This document shows, one piece after another, positions 1-7,448 of a stretch of DNA of 64,000 nucleotides. A program made the position numbers and the translations under genes. The notes under the pieces were generated by a model. It worked only from the letters and a program-made list of their open reading frames with translations, did no database searches and had not been told where the DNA came from. Every line of letters begins with the position of its first letter. Within the stretch, counting starts at the first letter, position 1. The stretch is taken from NCBI GenBank assembly GCA_964418255.1, contig CAYQKV010000001.1:1-64000 (forward strand), written 5' to 3'. Origin of the DNA: CAG-1782 sp964418255. GTDB taxonomy: Bacteria > Bacillota > Clostridia > Christensenellales > DTU072.

Positions 1-502
1 CCTCTTTTATGTACTCGGTTGCCGAAGCAATCCCCGTTCCGACCATAACGCCGACCACGGCTATTATCGCGCCGTAGCAAGCGACGTATACGATTTTTTT
101 TGTTGAGGGTCGGGAAAAGCCCGAAGTGAGATTGTTCAGGATACTCATAAGAACAACGGTAATAAGTATTATTACTGCCTGTGCGAGCAAGCCTTTTAAG
201 TTGCCGAAAAAGGAGCGGGCAAGATAGGATATAAAATATCCGAAGTCAAGTTCGAGGTTGTTATTAAGAACGCTTTGAACCAGTTCGTAAACCGAGTATT
301 CTTCTCCGAGAATTTGCAGTTCTTTAAGGAATTCTTCGTATTCGGAAAGGTCGGTTTCTTCTATGATTTCTTCTATCGTTTCGTCAATGGTCTCTTCCGT
401 ATCGTCGGCAGCATATACCGGCGTTTGCGAATTCCGTATAAATAAAGGAGTGACAAATATAAACAGCGCGGCGAACGCGCATATTATTGAAAATTTTTTC
501 AC
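1..502 (-). CDS. spoIIIAE: SpoIIIAE, stage III sporulation protein AE (3' part off the window)
   Basis: Membrane component of the SpoIIIA channel that links mother cell and engulfed forespore. The GTG start overlaps the spoIIIAD stop codon (GTGA). The protein begins with two lysines, a hydrophobic stretch and a likely signal-peptidase site after VYA (about residue 31), then a Glu/Asp-rich segment (about 33-57), then the first hydrophobic helices. Only about 167 N-terminal residues are present; the rest runs off the left edge. The identification rests mainly on position directly after spoIIIAA-AB-AC-AD and on the secreted/membrane topology, which fits the family. The downstream genes spoIIIAF-AH would lie outside the window. 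Confidence 0.85.
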   Translation of the reverse strand, partial: MKKFSIICAFAALFIFVTPLFIRNSQTPVYAADDTEETIDETIEEIIEETDLSEYEEFLKELQILGEEYSVYELVQSVLNNNLELDFGYFISYLARSFFGNLKGLLAQAVIILITVVLMSILNNLTSGFSRPSTKKIVYVACYGAIIAVVGVMVGTGIASATEYIKE

Positions 503-879
503 AGCAAAGCTCCTATTGTCTCGATTATTCCGTTAATTATCGGAAGAGACATAACGAAAATCGTCAATTTGCCGGCAAGCTCGATTTTTTTACCTATCGA
601 CGAACATTCGCAATCGTCGCACACTCCCGCGGCATATTCTGTAACATACCCTATCCCGATGATTTTCAATAAGGATGAAAAAACCGTGCCGCTCAACCCT
701 GCTGTTTCCGACAAATTGCCGAAAACACCTATTACCTCGGATATTTTATCGGAAACTATAATGAGAACCGCCGCGCCGACAGCAACAAGAACCAAAGGCG
801 CGAGGTCGCTTTTTACGTCTTTGATGAGTTTGTAACTTATTATCCCGATAAACGCTATTCCGATTATCTTAATCATCAA
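499..879 (-). CDS. spoIIIAD: SpoIIIAD, stage III sporulation protein AD
   Basis: Small integral membrane protein (126 aa) of the SpoIIIA complex needed for forespore sigma-G activity. It starts with two Met codons and a hydrophobic helix, has a second long hydrophobic segment (about 30-55), and ends with a hydrophobic segment. The region around residues 75-95 carries two close Cys (CDDCEC). Length and hydrophobic layout match the family. It overlaps spoIIIAC upstream and spoIIIAE downstream by 4 bases each, so translation is probably coupled through the operon. Confidence 0.9.
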   Translation of the reverse strand: MMIKIIGIAFIGIISYKLIKDVKSDLAPLVLVAVGAAVLIIVSDKISEVIGVFGNLSETAGLSGTVFSSLLKIIGIGYVTEYAAGVCDDCECSSIGKKIELAGKLTIFVMSLPIINGIIETIGALL

Positions 880-1073
880 TTCAGATAGAATAAGTTTTTC
901 AACGTGTCGAAAAGTCCGCTTAGCATATCCATTACGATAACAAGTACGATAACGAGTCCCGCGAGCGTAACAAGCGTGGCAATTTCCTTTTTGTCGCTTT
1001 TTTCGAGAATGTTGTTCAGCACCGCGGTGATTATTCCTATACCTGCTATTTTGAAAATAATATCTATTCCCAT
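876..1073 (-). CDS. spoIIIAC: SpoIIIAC, stage III sporulation protein AC
   Basis: Very small two-helix membrane protein (65 aa), the usual SpoIIIAC size. It opens MGIDIIFKIAGIGI, as in the family, with one helix at about 5-25 and another at about 32-55 separated by a charged turn (KSDKKE). It is part of the SpoIIIA mother cell-forespore channel. The stop overlaps the spoIIIAD start by 4 bases; spoIIIAB ends 7 bases upstream. Confidence 0.92.
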   Translation of the reverse strand: MGIDIIFKIAGIGIITAVLNNILEKSDKKEIATLVTLAGLVIVLVIVMDMLSGLFDTLKNLFYLN

Positions 1074-1080
1074 AAATTCC

Positions 1081-1530
1081 TCAAAGCGTTAAAATAAAAA
1101 TTCCTATCGCCGCTATCGGCGCGAGTTTTTTGAGCATTTTTCCTTTTACGTTAAGGTCGCGCTTCGCATTTTCAATCAACCTGTCCGTTTTCATCAGCGT
1201 CTCCGAAAAAAAACCTTTCTGGCTCTCGCTGTCGAGCGTTTTTATTCCGATAAAATACCTTTTTATCGTTTCTGCGGTTTCTTTCGATACGAGTAAATTT
1301 TTATTATATGAATCAAACAGTATCGCGTCGTATTTGTTGTTTTTATCGGTGAATTTGTCGATTATGTCGTCCATAGCGGTTTTGTAATAGTTTATTTCGC
1401 TTTCGCAATAACGTACGAAATCGCGGAAGCGTTCGAGCAGTGCAATTCTGTCCGAATAAACCGATTGAATAGAGTTTCCGAGCAGCCAGCCTGCCGCGAC
1501 GAACAATGCGCCGCCTAAATATTTAAGCAT
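1081..1530 (-). CDS. spoIIIAB: SpoIIIAB, stage III sporulation protein AB
   Basis: Membrane-anchored protein (149 aa) of the SpoIIIA complex. There is an N-terminal hydrophobic anchor (about 4-20), a soluble helical region with a RFRDFVRYCESEI segment typical of the family, and a C-terminal hydrophobic segment ending the protein. It is shorter than Bacillus SpoIIIAB, which is about 170 aa. It overlaps the end of spoIIIAA by 8 bases. Confidence 0.9.
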   Translation of the reverse strand: MLKYLGGALFVAAGWLLGNSIQSVYSDRIALLERFRDFVRYCESEINYYKTAMDDIIDKFTDKNNKYDAILFDSYNKNLLVSKETAETIKRYFIGIKTLDSESQKGFFSETLMKTDRLIENAKRDLNVKGKMLKKLAPIAAIGIFILTL

Positions 1531-2335
1531 TTTTCCGTACTATAGAAGTTATGCTTCCCGGGGTCGGATTAGAAGTAAGGGTAATAAAAACGGAAAACGT
1601 GTCGCTTAAAATTTCGGGAATTTCCTTTATGTCTTTTGCGTGGAAAGAAGCGAGGCATTTTATTCCCGAAAAACAAAATCTTTTAACCGCTTCGAAATCT
1701 CGAGAAGAAAACAGTTCGTCGCATACGACTACCGACGGCGACATACTGCGAATAACCTGTTCGTAAATTTTATCTTTGGGAATTCCCTGGATGACGTCCG
1801 CTCTTTTTGCGTTCAATAAAGAGAAATTTCCGCCGACGATTTCTCTCCTTTCGTCGATTATCGCTACGTCGTTTTTTTCGGCGATAACGGAAGCGATTGC
1901 TCTTATCAACGTCGTTTTGCCGCTGTACGGCGCGCCGATTATCAGCGTATTGTCAAATTCGTCGGTTATATTTCCGAGATTTATTTTTAAGATGTCGTGC
2001 GGAATTCTTATGCAAAGTGAAGTTATCGACGAGTAAGCTATCAGATTTTTATCGTTAATTTTTCCGCTACCGCACAAACCTATTCTTACGCCGTCGCCGT
2101 ATTCGAGATATCCATCCGATATTTCCCTTTCGTACGCGTAGCGGGAAAATTTTGTCGCTATGTCGATGACGCCGTTTATGTAAGAACTATCGGGAACGAA
2201 CGATAAAAAAAGTTCTCTATCGGAACATTTAAGAAGGGTCGGGCGGTTGACGCGCAATCGTATTTCATTTAGCGAGTTTGGGTTTACCGCGTTTTGAATT
2301 TGCCGCCAAAGGCGTGTTCCGAGTAATTTTTCCAT
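1523..2335 (-). CDS. spoIIIAA: SpoIIIAA, sporulation secretion-type ATPase
   Basis: Mother-cell ATPase of the SpoIIIA apparatus, related to type II/IV secretion ATPases. Visible motifs are Walker A GAPYSGKTT at about 134-142, a DERREI element at 161, and Walker B VVVCDE at about 202-207. The N-terminal NEIRLRVNRPTLL segment aligns with the start of known SpoIIIAA, so the ATG chosen is near-certain. There is no Shine-Dalgarno: the bases before the ATG are the T-run of the efp terminator hairpin. It heads the spoIIIA operon, which sigma-E transcribes in Bacillus; I saw only a weak sigma-E-like CATAT element upstream. Confidence 0.93.
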   Translation of the reverse strand: MEKLLGTRLWRQIQNAVNPNSLNEIRLRVNRPTLLKCSDRELFLSFVPDSSYINGVIDIATKFSRYAYEREISDGYLEYGDGVRIGLCGSGKINDKNLIAYSSITSLCIRIPHDILKINLGNITDEFDNTLIIGAPYSGKTTLIRAIASVIAEKNDVAIIDERREIVGGNFSLLNAKRADVIQGIPKDKIYEQVIRSMSPSVVVCDELFSSRDFEAVKRFCFSGIKCLASFHAKDIKEIPEILSDTFSVFITLTSNPTPGSITSIVRKNA

Positions 2336-2371
2336 AAAAAAAGCACCGCAAAATTATATTTTGCGATGCTT
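2336..2371 (-). terminator. Rho-independent terminator of efp
   Basis: Stem of 14 pairs (one G-T) with a 3-base loop, followed by seven T on the minus strand. The last T touches the spoIIIAA ATG. TATAAT is also readable across the loop. Confidence 0.85.
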
Positions 2372-2395
2372 GGAAATATGAATTGAAAAAATAAC

Positions 2396-2959
2396 TTATA
2401 CTCTCGACATATACATACCGGTTCTCGTATCTACTCTTATCGTTTCGCCTGCGTTTACAAACAGAGGAACCTGAATTTTGTATCCCGTTTCCAAAGTTGC
2501 GCCTTTTGTTCCGGGCTGCGCGGTGGCTCCGGGAATTCCGGGGTCTGCGTCTACGACGAGAAGTTCTACGAAGTTCTGCGGTTCGCAACTGAACGCGTTG
2601 CCTTTATAGAAAGCTATATCGCATTTATCGCCTTCTTTTATGAAGTTGAGAGCGTCTACGACGAGTTCTTTATTCAAAGGAACGAGGTCGAATGTTTCGT
2701 CGTCCATAAAGTAGTATAAATCACCGTCGCAGTAGCTATATGACATTTTCTTTCTTTCGATGTGAGCGAGTTCGTATTTTTCACTCGGGTTGAAAGTTCT
2801 TTCGATAACGCCGCCCGTCATAACGTTACGGATTTTCGCACGAACGAAAGCCGCGCCCTTACCGGGTTTAACGTGTTGGAAATCGACTATAACCTGAACC
2901 GTGGAATCCAATTCGAAAGTAATACCTTTTCTGAAATCGCCTGCAAGAATATAAGGCAT
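2396..2959 (-). CDS. efp: Elongation factor P
   Basis: Translation factor that binds between the P and E sites and relieves ribosome stalling at polyproline. It is 187 aa, full length, with the three beta-barrel domains of the family. The conserved loop KPGKGAAF places the functional lysine at residue 34, as in other EF-Ps. The C-terminal domain ends with the typical TRTGMYMSRV. SD GGAGG lies 7 bases before the ATG. It sits between pepQ and spoIIIAA, the usual Firmicute order. It probably has its own promoter inside the end of pepQ. Confidence 0.97.
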   Translation of the reverse strand: MPYILAGDFRKGITFELDSTVQVIVDFQHVKPGKGAAFVRAKIRNVMTGGVIERTFNPSEKYELAHIERKKMSYSYCDGDLYYFMDDETFDLVPLNKELVVDALNFIKEGDKCDIAFYKGNAFSCEPQNFVELLVVDADPGIPGATAQPGTKGATLETGYKIQVPLFVNAGETIRVDTRTGMYMSRV

Positions 2960-2990
2960 TTATTTATCCTCCATTGTGTGTAATATATAA

Positions 2991-4013
2991 CTATAATATT
3001 ATTATATTTTTCGGGCTTTTTGTCAAGTTTATTATGCCCGATTTGTCAAAAATAATCAAATCTTCTATTCTTACGCCGAAATTGTTTTCGAAATATAAGC
3101 CGGGCTCAATGGTAACGACCATATTTTCTTCCATAATAGTATCCGAATTTTGCGCAAGTCTCGGGTATTCGTGAATATCTATACCGACGCCGTGTCCGAG
3201 AGTGTGTATAAAAAATTTGTCGAGACCGTTCTCCGCAAAATACTTCCTTGCCATCGCGTCGCATTCTTTTGCAGACATTCCCGAGTAAGCGATGGAAAGA
3301 GCCATTTCCTGCGCGGTTAGAACGTGATTGTAAATTTTCTTTTGTTCGTCGTCTGCCGAGCCGAAGAATACGGTTCTTGTCATATCCGAGCAGTAATTGC
3401 GGTATTTTGCCCCGAAGTCGAGAGTTATTATCGAACCGTTGGTAAGTTTTTTTTCGCTTCTTTCCGCGTGCGGTTTGCTCGTGTTTTCTCCGAAAGCGAC
3501 TATCGATGTGAACGATAAATCGTCGGCTCCGTTTACGTATAAAAGACTTTCGAGTATGCCCGCAAGCTCTATTTCCGTAATGCCCTCTTTGATTGCGGGA
3601 AGGATTTCTTCGAAAGTTTTGTCTGTTATCTCCTGCGCTTTTTTAATGAATTCTATTTCCGCCGCCGATTTTATCGAGCGCAACTTGTTTATTCTTGCGT
3701 CTACTCCGAAAAACGTTTCCACTCCGTCTTCGAGTAATGATGTGCAGAATTCGTGAGGAAGAGTGCTTTGTTCTATGCCGAGTTTTTTGATTTTCGCCGA
3801 CTTGAAAAAATCGTGCAGTTCGTTTATGTTTTTTACGGTGTAACCCGAAAGTTTGTTTCCCGCTTCTTCCGAATATCTTTCGTCGGTGAAATAGTATTTC
3901 TCATTGCCGACGAATAGCGCGTACGAATCGGAATTTTTCATATCCGTAAAATAAAACAGATTTGACGGCGAAGCGATTAAAACGGCTTCATTTTCGTTTG
4001 TTATTTTTTTCAT
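2991..4013 (-). CDS. pepQ: Xaa-Pro aminopeptidase/dipeptidase (M24 family)
   Basis: Cytosolic dinuclear-metal peptidase that removes N-terminal residues next to proline. It is 340 aa: creatinase-like N-terminal domain (about 1-115), then the M24 pita-bread domain. Metal ligands are visible as LDFGAKY...CSDMTRTVF, HTLGHGVGIDIHE, TIEPGLY and GVRIEDL. It is next to efp, as in many Firmicutes. The ATG has no Shine-Dalgarno and lies 6 bases after a perfect -10 box, so the mRNA may be leaderless. Aminopeptidase versus prolidase specificity cannot be decided from sequence. Confidence 0.93.
   Translation of the reverse strand: MKKITNENEAVLIASPSNLFYFTDMKNSDSYALFVGNEKYYFTDERYSEEAGNKLSGYTVKNINELHDFFKSAKIKKLGIEQSTLPHEFCTSLLEDGVETFFGVDARINKLRSIKSAAEIEFIKKAQEITDKTFEEILPAIKEGITEIELAGILESLLYVNGADDLSFTSIVAFGENTSKPHAERSEKKLTNGSIITLDFGAKYRNYCSDMTRTVFFGSADDEQKKIYNHVLTAQEMALSIAYSGMSAKECDAMARKYFAENGLDKFFIHTLGHGVGIDIHEYPRLAQNSDTIMEENMVVTIEPGLYFENNFGVRIEDLIIFDKSGIINLTKSPKNIIIL
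2998..3026 (-). promoter_or_regulatory. Candidate efp promoter
   Basis: Perfect -35 TTGACA, 17-base spacer, weaker -10 AATAAT. It lies in the last codons of pepQ. Other -10 registers (TAATAA, TATTAT) are possible in this AT-rich run. Confidence 0.5.
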
Positions 4014-4019
4014 ACTATA

Positions 4020-4053
4020 ATTATAGTATGCCGTACGCCCGATGTCAATCGGG
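4020..4053 (-). promoter_or_regulatory. Consensus promoter of pepQ, predicted leaderless start
   Basis: TTGACA (4043-4048), exactly 17 bases, TATAAT (4020-4025), then 6 bases and the pepQ ATG. The usual start point, about 7 bases after the -10 box, is the A of the ATG. The -35 is covered by an inverted repeat, CCCGAT-N4-ATCGGG (4038-4053), and the -10/ATG lies in a perfect 20-bp palindrome (4011-4030). No SD is present. Confidence 0.85.
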
Positions 4054-4066
4054 GAAAGATTTTTTA

Positions 4067-4435
4067 TCAGGATTTAGAATGTGCGTTTGCGATTATTCCT
4101 ACGGTAAATCCGATAAAAATCGCGCCACCGAGCCCTGCCGCCGCCGCTTTTACTCCGCCTGTGAGCGCGCCGAACAAACCGCTCGTTTGCGCGCCTTCGA
4201 TTGCGCCTTTTGCAAGATTGCTTCCGAATCCGAGTATGGGAATGGTGACTCCAGCCTGGGCAAAGTCTTTAATATATTTGAACACGCCCACCGCTTCGAG
4301 AACTACTCCCAGCAAAAGAAAGATTACGAGTATTCTCGCCGAAGTCATTTTCGTCAGGTTTATCAGTACCTGACCGAGCAGGCATATGCCGCCCCCCACT
4401 ACGAATACTTTAAGATAAGTCAGTAAAATTTCCAT
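4067..4435 (-). CDS. spoVAE: SpoVAE, stage V sporulation protein AE
   Basis: Small membrane protein (122 aa) of the SpoVA channel, which moves Ca-dipicolinate into the forespore and out at germination. The family pattern is clear: a first helix with FVVGGGICLLGQVLI, then a second, the loop GVTIPILGFGSNLAKG, and a Gly/Ala-rich terminal helix. It shares this fold with SpoVAC two genes upstream. The start overlaps the spoVAD stop (TAATG), so translation is probably coupled. Confidence 0.93.
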   Translation of the reverse strand: MEILLTYLKVFVVGGGICLLGQVLINLTKMTSARILVIFLLLGVVLEAVGVFKYIKDFAQAGVTIPILGFGSNLAKGAIEGAQTSGLFGALTGGVKAAAAGLGGAIFIGFTVGIIANAHSKS

Positions 4436-5436
4436 TATAACACCTCTATGCTTACCGCGTGAGCTATTCCGGGAATACTTTCCCCTTGCAAAGACGAAGT
4501 TTTGGAAAGCAGCGCGCCCGTAGGAATGAGCAGGATTTTTTTATATAATCCCATTTTTAGTTTTTTATATAAATATCCGTTGAAGACAAGACCGCTGCAA
4601 CAAGGTCCGCTTCCGCCCTGTTCCACTTTCTGCGCTTCGCGGTTATAAATTAAAACTCCGCAGTCGTTGTAGTTATTGCTTAAATCTACGCCTTTATCCT
4701 TAGCCATTTTCATTAGCAATCGGCTTCCTGCGTGTCCGAGGTCGCCGGTAACTATAAGGTCGTAGTAATCGGCGTCTCTTCCCGTGTCGCCGAGATGAGT
4801 CATAAGCGTATCGAGAGCGGCGGGAGCCATTGCCGCGCCCATATTGTTGGCGTCGGTTACGCCGAAATCCACCACTTTTCCCACCGTGCCACAGGTAATC
4901 GCTATGCCTGACTTATTGTCTCTTTCAAGCAAGGAAGCAGCGCCTCCCGTCACAGTCCATTGCGACAAAGGGGTTCTTTGACAGCCTAATTCCAAAGGAT
5001 TTCGGTACTGTCTTTCCGCGGTGGCAAAATGACTGGATACCGAACATATCGCGCGATTGGCAAGGTTGCTTGAAATTAAAGACGAAGCGAGAATCAAACC
5101 TTCTCCGAAAGTAGCGCAAGCGTTGTAAATTCCGAAAAACGGAACGTCGATTTCCCGCATCGTAAAATTCGCGGCGATAATTTCGTCGGTAAGGTCGCCG
5201 GCAAAACAGCAATCTATATCGTGCGCCATAAGATGACTGCGACTAAGCAACTGTTTTATCGCATAAGTGTGAATTTTTATTTCGGCGTGTTCGTGACTTT
5301 TTTCTTTGAGAAGGTCGTCTTCGAGAACGTTGTTGAAATAATTTTTAAGCGGACCTTTGCCCTCTTTGGGACCGGCTATTGTTGCGGTTTCGTTAATGAA
5401 AACCGGTTTTTCAAAAAATAAAGTATGATTTTTCAT
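4435..5436 (-). CDS. spoVAD: SpoVAD, stage V sporulation protein AD
   Basis: Soluble thiolase-fold protein (333 aa) of the SpoVA complex that binds dipicolinic acid. It begins MKNHTLFFEKPVFINETATI, as in the family. Family segments follow: NACATFGEGL, SSHFATAERQYRNPLELG, and the C-terminal GGSGPCCSG. An upstream in-frame start would add 31 Arg-rich residues, but it lies inside spoVAC and does not fit known SpoVAD, so the ATG two bases after the spoVAC stop is preferred. It is part of the spoVAC-AD-AE unit following sigF. Confidence 0.94.
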   Translation of the reverse strand: MKNHTLFFEKPVFINETATIAGPKEGKGPLKNYFNNVLEDDLLKEKSHEHAEIKIHTYAIKQLLSRSHLMAHDIDCCFAGDLTDEIIAANFTMREIDVPFFGIYNACATFGEGLILASSLISSNLANRAICSVSSHFATAERQYRNPLELGCQRTPLSQWTVTGGAASLLERDNKSGIAITCGTVGKVVDFGVTDANNMGAAMAPAALDTLMTHLGDTGRDADYYDLIVTGDLGHAGSRLLMKMAKDKGVDLSNNYNDCGVLIYNREAQKVEQGGSGPCCSGLVFNGYLYKKLKMGLYKKILLIPTGALLSKTSSLQGESIPGIAHAVSIEVL

Positions 5437-5438
5437 AA

Positions 5439-5888
5439 TTAAACGAACAAATAGATTAAACCTACGATAACGCTTGACGTTATGCCGAAAACGATAACCG
5501 GACCTGCGACGCTGAACATATTCGTGCATAGTCCAAGCACTATTCCTTCGCGTTTGTGTTCAATGGCGGGACTTACTATCGAATTCGCAAAACCGGTGAT
5601 GGGAATAATACTTCCCGCGCCGCCGAATGAGCCGATTTTGTCGTAAACGCCGAAACCCGTCAGAACGCAGGTTATCAGTATCATAGCCATAGTTGTGAAG
5701 CCGCTTACGGTTTTTTCATCCATTTCGGGGAAAAAGTACTTGATAATAAGAGAAATCGATTGCCCGACAACGCAAATCAGACCGCCGGTTATAAACGCCT
5801 TTAACATAGTGGAAAAATGCTTTGTCTTCGGCATTTCTTTTTTTACTTCGGCAAGATATTCCTTTTGTTTAGCTTCATCTAACTTCAT
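5439..5888 (-). CDS. spoVAC: SpoVAC, stage V sporulation protein AC
   Basis: Membrane protein (149 aa), a mechanosensitive-channel-like part of the SpoVA complex for dipicolinate transport. It has a basic cytosolic N-terminus (about 1-27), helix one with FITGGLICVVGQ, a central helix, the loop SIIPITGFANSIVSPAIEHKREG, and a terminal hydrophobic segment. SD AGGAG lies 8 bases before the ATG. In Bacillus spoVA is transcribed in the forespore by sigma-G; I could not recognise such a promoter here. Confidence 0.95.
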   Translation of the reverse strand: MKLDEAKQKEYLAEVKKEMPKTKHFSTMLKAFITGGLICVVGQSISLIIKYFFPEMDEKTVSGFTTMAMILITCVLTGFGVYDKIGSFGGAGSIIPITGFANSIVSPAIEHKREGIVLGLCTNMFSVAGPVIVFGITSSVIVGLIYLFV

Positions 5889-5958
5889 TTTTTATCTCCT
5901 CGTTCAATTCTTTTTCGGGGCGATAAATTTCGGTATTTTCCATATATTCTTTTCTCAT
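5875..5958 (-). CDS. Possible 27-aa leader peptide before spoVAC
   Basis: An ATG directly after the T-run of the sigF terminator opens a 27-codon frame, rich in Glu, Lys and Asn, that ends 14 bases inside spoVAC in another frame. The overlap would allow translational coupling. There is no SD, and I recognise no homolog. It may be chance; it is listed because its start abuts the hairpin in the same way as spoIIIAA. Confidence 0.25.
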   Translation of the reverse strand: MRKEYMENTEIYRPEKELNEEIKNEVR

Positions 5959-5995
5959 AAAAAACGCTCCAAAGTTATTTTTTTACTCGGAGCGT
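5959..5995 (-). terminator. Terminator of the spoIIA/sigF operon
   Basis: ACGCTCC...GGAGCGT stem with an A-rich loop, then six T on the minus strand, a few bases after the sigF stop. It separates sigF from spoVAC. Confidence 0.85.
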
Positions 5996-5999
5996 GTTT

Positions 6000-6713
6000 T
6001 TATACAAGTTCTTTTTTCATTCTTTCAAGTAATTTTGCTTCCAGTCGGCTTATCTGTACTTGCGACACGCCGAGTTCTTTCGCAATTTCGCTTTGCGTTT
6101 TATCGCGGTAATACCGTAAAATAATTATTTTTTTATCCCTTTCGTCAAGTTTGTCTATTATATCCCGTAGAACAAGTTTTTCTATATAATCGTCGTTATT
6201 TTCCTTGCTGCACAGTTTATCGGCAAGAGTAAGGCCGTCTTCGTCGCTTTCCGCATAAATCGAAACGGGATACTTAGAACTGTCCATTATAAATACAACT
6301 TCCTGTTCCTCTATTCCCATAAAGGACGCAATTTCCGAAATGGAAGGTTCCTTCTGATTATTTTGTCTGTATTCTTCTATAAACTTGTTTATCGTTTGAT
6401 TTTGCGCTTTTATCGAGCGGCTTACTTTTATTGCGCCGTTATCTCTGATAAAACGTTTGATTTCTCCCGCTATCATAGGAACGGCGTATGTGGAAAACCG
6501 CACGCCGAAATCGGGATTGAAATTATTAAGCGCTTTGATAAATCCGAGCGTACCCAGTTGCATCAGGTCATCGTATTCAATTTGTTTGTTCTGATACCTT
6601 TTTACTATGCTCTTGATTAACGGCAGGTTGTTTTGCAAAAGTGCGGTTTTTGCCCCGTCGTCGCCTTGATGCGCAAGATTTATAAGCTCGGTTGTTTCTT
6701 CAACGCTCAGCAT
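6000..6713 (-). CDS. sigF: RNA polymerase sporulation sigma factor sigma-F
   Basis: First forespore-specific sigma factor (237 aa). Region 2 holds DDLMQLGTLGFIKA and RFSTYAVPMIAGEIKRF; region 3 follows (about 115-150); region 4 has LDERDKKIIILRYYRDKTQSEIA and the helix-turn-helix VSQVQISRLEAK. Sequence alone could suggest sigma-G, but its place directly after spoIIAA-spoIIAB makes it sigma-F. It overlaps spoIIAB by 14 bases. Activity should be held by SpoIIAB until SpoIIAA is dephosphorylated. Confidence 0.95.
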   Translation of the reverse strand: MLSVEETTELINLAHQGDDGAKTALLQNNLPLIKSIVKRYQNKQIEYDDLMQLGTLGFIKALNNFNPDFGVRFSTYAVPMIAGEIKRFIRDNGAIKVSRSIKAQNQTINKFIEEYRQNNQKEPSISEIASFMGIEEQEVVFIMDSSKYPVSIYAESDEDGLTLADKLCSKENNDDYIEKLVLRDIIDKLDERDKKIIILRYYRDKTQSEIAKELGVSQVQISRLEAKLLERMKKELV

Positions 6714-7131
6714 CTGTCAATCTTTTCGTCATCGTAACAGTGGTACCCGCACCTTTTTCGCTTACAACTTTGAGAGAGTCCATAAAACTTTTCATAATGG
6801 TGAACCCGAGCCCGCTTCTCTCCTCGCTTTCTTTTGTCGTAAAAAAGTCTTCCATCGCTTTTTCGATGTTGTCTATTCCTTTACCGTAATCTGATACGGA
6901 AATCGTAAGCAATCCGTCGTTAAGCGTGCCTTCTATAAGTATGTCTCCCTCTCCCGTTCCGCCGTAAGCGTGCACCACGCAGTTGGTTACCGCTTCGCTT
7001 ATCGCCGTACGCACGTCGTTTATTACGTCTATCGTAGGGTCGCACGGTACCGTGAACCCGGCAACTACTCCGCGGACAAAACTCTCGTTTGTCGGTATGG
7101 CTTTTACTCTTAACGTCATATAATTAGTCAT
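6700..7131 (-). CDS. spoIIAB: SpoIIAB, anti-sigma-F factor and kinase
   Basis: GHKL-fold serine kinase that sequesters sigma-F and phosphorylates SpoIIAA. ATP-site motifs are visible: SEAVTNCVVHAYGG (N box), VSDYGKGI (G1) and RSGLGFTIMKSF (G2). The ATG encoding MTNYMTLRVKAIP aligns with the Bacillus start and has SD GAGGTG 9 bases upstream. A GTG 12 bases earlier overlaps the spoIIAA stop and is less likely. The product is then 143 aa, the family length. Confidence 0.95.
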   Translation of the reverse strand: MTNYMTLRVKAIPTNESFVRGVVAGFTVPCDPTIDVINDVRTAISEAVTNCVVHAYGGTGEGDILIEGTLNDGLLTISVSDYGKGIDNIEKAMEDFFTTKESEERSGLGFTIMKSFMDSLKVVSEKGAGTTVTMTKRLTDAER

Positions 7132-7139
7132 CTTTTCTT

Positions 7140-7448
7140 TCACCTCAATAATGGAATTATGCTGTATAATCCGCTTATTCTTATAACTTTGTCTATCTGC
7201 GGATTCGGAGAACCTATATACATAGGAACTTTCTTTGCTTTCAGGCGTTTGTACCGACCTAATATCAACCCGATACCCGTGCTGTCCATAAATTTTAGTT
7301 TTTCCATTTCGAGAATAACTTTGGACGGCTTTACTTCGTCGATGTAATCGTCTATTTGTTGCCTGATTTTTTCTGCAACGCTGTGGTCGAGTTCTCCGTC
7401 GAGTATTATGTGAAGTTCGTCTTTGCTGATTTTTGTGCTGACTTTCAT
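7140..7448 (-). CDS. spoIIAA: SpoIIAA, anti-anti-sigma-F factor
   Basis: STAS-domain protein (102 aa) that frees sigma-F by binding SpoIIAB when dephosphorylated. The phosphorylation segment KFMDSTGIGLILGRY is intact with the target serine at about 56. SD GGAGGT lies 5 bases before the ATG. It is the first gene of spoIIAA-spoIIAB-sigF. In Bacillus the operon is driven by sigma-H; I could not point to a convincing sigma-H or sigma-A promoter upstream. Confidence 0.95.
   Translation of the reverse strand: MKVSTKISKDELHIILDGELDHSVAEKIRQQIDDYIDEVKPSKVILEMEKLKFMDSTGIGLILGRYKRLKAKKVPMYIGSPNPQIDKVIRISGLYSIIPLLR

Noticed and set aside
5437..5529. 31-residue N-terminal extension of SpoVAD
   Set aside because: Arg-rich, inside the spoVAC coding region, and absent from known SpoVAD; the ATG two bases after the spoVAC stop fits better.
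6000..6713. Sigma-G instead of sigma-F
   Set aside because: Sequence similarity between the two is high, but the gene follows spoIIAA-spoIIAB with overlap, the defining sigF context.
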